Shown: piece after piece, positions 7,097 to 8,698 of the stretch
How positions within the stretch are numbered: position 1 is the first letter of the stretch
Layout of the letters: every line of letters begins with the position of its first letter
NCBI GenBank assembly: GCA_002455915.1
Contig: DKLU01000046.1
Location: forward strand, 1 to 8,698
DNA from: Chryseobacterium sp. UBA6632
GTDB lineage: Bacteria > Bacteroidota > Bacteroidia > Flavobacteriales > Weeksellaceae
Direction of reading: 5' to 3'
DNA length: 8,698 nt
Notes under the pieces: model-generated
What the model was told of the DNA's origin: nothing
What the model saw: the letters and a program-made list of their open reading frames with translations, nothing else
Database searches by the model: none
Position numbers and translations under genes: made by a program

Positions 7097-7122
7097 TACC
7101 GTAAAAAAACGGTAATTTTTTT
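7097..7122 (+). terminator. Orphan hairpin with T-tract, + orientation
   Basis: Perfect 6-bp inverted repeat TACCGT / ACGGTA (7097-7102 with 7109-7114) around an A6 loop, followed by A and seven Ts (7116-7122) on the + strand. This is a compact intrinsic terminator, but both flanking genes are on the - strand. It may end + strand transcripts running antisense through the transpeptidase gene. It may also weakly end the LuxR-type gene on the - strand, where the tail is only TTTGCTT, or be a protein-binding palindrome upstream of the transpeptidase promoter. Confidence 0.5.
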
Positions 7123-7151
7123 AAATCTTGATTAAATCAATAGAAACTGAT

Positions 7152-7910
7152 TTACAATAACTTATTATTTTTAGCATAAGCTAAAGCTTCCGCAATATTA
7201 TTAACTCCTATTTTTTCGAACAGTTTTTTTCTGTGGAATTTTACGGTATCAGCGGTCACGAATATCTTATCTGCAATTTCAGTTATTTTCAAGCCACTTG
7301 CCGAAAGACTCAATATTTCATGTTCTCTTTGAGAAAGCTTTTTCTTTTCTTCTATGAACCATTTATCGGCATTAATATCATAATTCCAGAGATCATCGCT
7401 TCTTTCTTTACTAATGACAACATTTCCTGAAGATTGTGCATTAGAAAGGGAAACCATACAGATTGCCTTCCAAATTTTCCCGTCTTCGGTAAGAAAAAAC
7501 GGCGTTAGTTTATGATTAATTAAAACTTCATTTTTCCTTTCATTAATCAAACAAAAATCATAAGAAATAGTATATTTTTTTCTATCCTCAATCGATAGCT
7601 TTTCATAAAAATCAAATCCGGCCTTATTAATTTTCACCAATAATTCCAGGTCTGCAGGTTTTACGTTTTTAAAATAAAATTCGTAGCCCAAATTTTTCAC
7701 TTCTTCCGAAGTCATTCCACATAAAAACAAAGGATTATCCGACACATATTCGAATGCTTTATCAAAATAATCAATAATATATAGACTTTGATATGACATT
7801 CTTGAAAATGCCTTTACGGCTTCCAGATAATCATTTCTCTGCGAATAGTCAATCTTAGCATCAGATTCTATTTCATTTTTTTCGTTAAAAAACCTGTCTA
7901 TTTCTTCCAT
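7152..7910 (-). CDS. LuxR-family transcriptional regulator with PAS-like N-terminal domain
   Basis: A 252-residue DNA-binding regulator. The C-terminal LuxR/GerE helix-turn-helix is clear at about 189-252 (KLSQREHEILSLSASGLKITEIADKIFVTADTVKFHRKKLFEKIG). The N-terminal 160 residues have no receiver-domain acidic pocket. Instead they look like a PAS fold: SLYIIDYFDKAFEYVSDNP (about 42-60), FLCGMTSEEVKNLG (62-75), YTISYDFCLINERKNEVLINHKLTPFF (113-139) and IWKAICMVSLS (146-156). The regulator therefore probably responds to a ligand or partner protein and not to phosphorylation, and no kinase is adjacent. It is a single gene with a near-consensus promoter (7962-7992) flanked and overlapped by palindromes, which suggests autoregulation. 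Two Cys residues (Cys64 and Cys120) lie in the PAS region; any redox role would be speculation. Confidence 0.87.
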   Translation of the reverse strand: MEEIDRFFNEKNEIESDAKIDYSQRNDYLEAVKAFSRMSYQSLYIIDYFDKAFEYVSDNPLFLCGMTSEEVKNLGYEFYFKNVKPADLELLVKINKAGFDFYEKLSIEDRKKYTISYDFCLINERKNEVLINHKLTPFFLTEDGKIWKAICMVSLSNAQSSGNVVISKERSDDLWNYDINADKWFIEEKKKLSQREHEILSLSASGLKITEIADKIFVTADTVKFHRKKLFEKIGVNNIAEALAYAKNNKLL

Positions 7911-7928
7911 TAAGTTAAAATATGACGA

Positions 7929-7944
7929 CTACCTGAAAGGGTAG
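7929..7944. repeat. Palindrome 1, CTAC-N8-GTAG, in the LuxR-gene leader
   Basis: CTACC / GGTAG inverted repeat around TGAAAG; one more A-T pair on each side extends it to 7928-7945. It lies 18-33 nt upstream of the LuxR-type start codon, so within the predicted 5' leader. It shares the 16-nt form CTAC-N8-GTAG and the internal AAAG with palindrome 2. Five Ts follow on the + strand, so a weak + strand terminator is an alternative reading. Confidence 0.55.
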
Positions 7945-7961
7945 TTTTTGCCATTACTAAA

Positions 7962-7992
7962 CAAATCTACACAAAAGTGTAGTTCCTTGCAA
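7962..7992 (-). promoter_or_regulatory. Near-consensus promoter of the LuxR-family gene
   Basis: On the - strand the -33 TTG (7990-7992), a 20-nt spacer and the -7 TAGATTTG (7962-7969) match the Bacteroidetes consensus TTG-N19/20-TAnnTTTG. Transcription would begin near 7956 and give a leader of about 45 nt. The -7 element overlaps palindrome 2 and the -33 element overlaps palindrome 3, so a bound protein could block RNA polymerase. Confidence 0.65.
7967..7982. repeat. Palindrome 2, CTACAC-AAAA-GTGTAG
   Basis: Perfect 6-bp inverted repeat with a 4-nt spacer, form CTAC-N8-GTAG, identical in length and outer bases to palindrome 1 and centred 38 bp from it. It covers the upstream end of the -7 element of the LuxR-gene promoter, a typical operator position. 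Confidence 0.6.
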
Positions 7993-8012
7993 TACAAGCA
8001 ATTGTATTTTTG
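7983..8012 (+). promoter_or_regulatory. Divergent + strand promoter candidate
   Basis: The -7 element TATTTTTG (8005-8012) matches TAnnTTTG exactly, and TTC (7983-7985) stands 19 nt upstream in the -33 place, one base from TTG. The promoter points away from the LuxR-type gene and interleaves with that gene's promoter, sharing the bases between the two -7 boxes. No long + strand reading frame follows; the next signal is the terminator at 8148-8180. Confidence 0.4.
7991..8008. repeat. Palindrome 3, AATACAA-GCAA-TTGTATT
   Basis: Perfect 7-bp inverted repeat with a 4-nt spacer. It contains the same TAC-N8-GTA core as palindromes 1 and 2, with its centre 25 bp from palindrome 2. It overlaps the -33 element of the LuxR-gene promoter and the first half of the + strand -7 element. 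Confidence 0.55.
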
Positions 8013-8017
8013 TCAAT

Positions 8018-8180
8018 ATTTCAAATATGGGTGGAAATTTTTAACCATAAAACCAAAGAGGTATAAACACAAATTTTAGGTAAAAAACTAATTCTAAAAG
8101 TTAGTTCAGAAAACACAAACCATGAAAACCCTTATAAACTAATCAATAATGCCGTCATTTCAGACGGTATTTTCATTTTT
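8018..8180 (+). ncRNA. Candidate small RNA in the LuxR/membrane-protein intergenic region
   Basis: A + strand -7 element at 8005-8012 predicts a start near 8018, and an intrinsic terminator (hairpin 8148-8171 plus T-rich tail to 8180) predicts the end, giving a transcript of about 160 nt. It contains an internal stem (AACTAATT with AGTTAGTT, 8086-8093 with 8099-8106, one G-U pair). The only reading frames are tiny, for example a six-codon one at 8122-8142 (MKTLIN) and a five-codon one at 8027. Its 3' end would be antisense to the last few codons of the convergent membrane-protein gene. This rests on signals alone, and no known RNA family is recognised. Confidence 0.35.
8148..8180 (+). terminator. 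Intrinsic terminator, stronger in the + orientation
   Basis: Stem AATGCCGTC / GACGGTATT (8148-8156 with 8163-8171, one G-T pair) with a 6-nt loop, followed on the + strand by TT, CA and TTTTT. On the - strand the tail is TATTGATTAG, a poor U-tract. The TGA stop of the - strand membrane-protein gene (8160-8162) lies in the loop, so the stem also encodes that protein's last residues. Confidence 0.65.
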
Positions 8181-8603
8181 AAGATATAGCAATTTTGTGT
8201 TTTTATATCGATAGTAATAAATTCCCCAAAAAAGGAACCAAGGCAAATAAATAATCAAAAAGCTTATTGATACCTCTGGATCCAGCTTTCCGTCCGACAT
8301 GGAGAAAACACTCCATAAAGTGATTAAAACAGGCAAAAGAAACCAACAAAGCCAAGACTTCAATCTATCTTGAAAAGGCTTTAAAATCGACAATAAAGCC
8401 GTAAAGGAAGATAAACTCAATGCTATGTAAATTCCCAGAGAAATACCGTAAGCGAGCCCGCTCATATCACACCTCGGATGATATTCTTCAGTGATCGGTT
8501 TTCTGGTAACATAAATTAAAAGAAAAAAGAAAATCCAGGAAATTATTACTGAAAATAAAAAAGTTTTAAGAATAGAGAATAAAATAAATTTTCGTTTGGT
8601 CAT
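8160..8603 (-). CDS. Four-helix membrane protein of unknown function
   Basis: A 147-residue hydrophobic protein that I do not recognise. A basic N-terminus (MTKRK) is followed by four likely membrane helices at about 11-32, 48-74, 81-101 and 110-132. The loop between the first two (about 33-47) contains RKPITEEYHPRCDMSG and should face the periplasm if the N-terminus is inside. A basic C-terminal tail (RYKNTKLLYLKNENTV) is then cytoplasmic, consistent with the positive-inside rule for four helices. No catalytic or metal-binding motif is evident. ATG 8603 is the natural start, since the basic residues come directly after it. The gene begins 47 nt after the terminator of an upstream tRNA gene and carries only a weak promoter match. 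Its stop codon lies inside a hairpin loop. Confidence 0.72.
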   Translation of the reverse strand: MTKRKFILFSILKTFLFSVIISWIFFFLLIYVTRKPITEEYHPRCDMSGLAYGISLGIYIALSLSSFTALLSILKPFQDRLKSWLCWFLLPVLITLWSVFSMSDGKLDPEVSISFLIIYLPWFLFWGIYYYRYKNTKLLYLKNENTV

Positions 8604-8625
8604 TATTTGGTGTGCTTTATTCTAT

Positions 8626-8633
8626 TAAATATA
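8626..8633 (-). promoter_or_regulatory. Weak -7 element for the four-helix membrane protein gene
   Basis: On the - strand TATATTTA differs from TAnnTTTG only at the last base and lies 22 nt upstream of the ATG at 8603. No TTG is present at the expected -33 place, which would fall inside the tRNA terminator. Read-through from the tRNA is an alternative source of transcript. Confidence 0.3.
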
Positions 8634-8649
8634 GGAAAAATTTAGACAT

Positions 8650-8681
8650 AAAAAAAGCCTCCAATTTCTAGAAGACTTTTT
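8650..8681 (-). terminator. Intrinsic terminator of the tRNA gene
   Basis: On the - strand an 11-bp stem AAAAAGTCTTC / GGAGGCTTTTT (8671-8681 with 8652-8662, two G-T pairs) with the 8-nt loop TAGAAATT, ending in seven Ts in total. It begins directly at the end of the tRNA. Confidence 0.85.
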
Positions 8682-8682
8682 G

Positions 8683-8698
8683 CGATCCGGACGGGACT
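8683..8698 (-). tRNA. 3' end of a tRNA gene, probably tRNA-Asp (cut by window edge)
   Basis: On the - strand the last 16 nt read AGTCCCGTCCGGATCG. This fits the end of a T-loop (AGT), the 3' half of the T-stem (CCCGT), the 3' half of the acceptor stem (CCGGATC) and a G discriminator. CA follows, so the gene does not encode a full CCA. G73 together with the CGTCCGGA stretch resembles tRNA-Asp of Bacteroidetes, but the anticodon lies outside the window, so the identity is an inference. A terminator follows immediately, which supports a real tRNA 3' end. Confidence 0.65.

Noticed and set aside
7928..7949. Palindrome 1 plus five Ts read as a + strand terminator
   Set aside because: A 6-bp stem is marginal, and its shared form with palindrome 2 fits an operator better. 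The alternative is noted in the feature.
8122..8142. Six-codon frame MKTLIN before the hairpin, read as a leader peptide with attenuator
   Set aside because: There is no + strand gene downstream to attenuate; the next gene is convergent. Kept only as a remark under the candidate RNA.

Overview
The window looks like chromosomal DNA from a member of the Bacteroidetes, most likely a flavobacterium close to Chryseobacterium. It is AT-rich. Several genes are preceded by the TAnnTTTG -7 element used by the Bacteroidetes primary sigma factor, and Shine-Dalgarno sequences are weak or absent. The protein types also fit: a TPR sensor kinase, lipoproteins with C-K-K starts, and retropepsin-like proteases with a PDZ domain. 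The genus is inferred from overall style, not proven.

Layout. (1) 30-2622 (+): a two-component pair, a TPR sensor histidine kinase overlapping a NarL-type response regulator by 14 nt, closed by a hairpin terminator that can work in both directions. (2) 2683-3138 (-): a small acidic lipoprotein, probably surface-exposed, convergent with the regulator. (3) 3378-4016 (+): an alpha/beta-hydrolase carboxylesterase with its own promoter and a strong terminator. (4) 4125-5979 (+): an apparent operon of a secreted or periplasmic two-lobed aspartyl protease with a PDZ domain and a two-helix membrane protein, 1 nt apart. (5) 5976-7016 (-): an L,D-transpeptidase lipoprotein whose stop codon overlaps the previous gene's stop in a shared TTAA, with no visible terminator on either side. 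(6) 7152-7910 (-): a PAS-like/LuxR-type transcription factor without a receiver domain. (7) 7911-8159: a 249-nt intergenic region with two overlapping divergent promoter candidates, three palindromes of the form TAC-N8-GTA, and a promoter-to-terminator stretch on the + strand that may be a small RNA. (8) 8160-8603 (-): a four-helix membrane protein of unknown function. (9) 8650-8698 (-): the 3' end of a tRNA, probably tRNA-Asp, and its terminator.

Most of the proteins belong to the cell envelope: signal reception, peptidoglycan cross-linking, exported proteolysis, a surface lipoprotein and membrane proteins. The sequence gives no firm evidence that they form one pathway; they read as several independent transcription units. 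I see no insertion sequence, phage, CRISPR or defence genes. The least ordinary part is 7911-8180, followed by the terminator-free convergent pair around 5976 and the orphan hairpin at 7097-7122.
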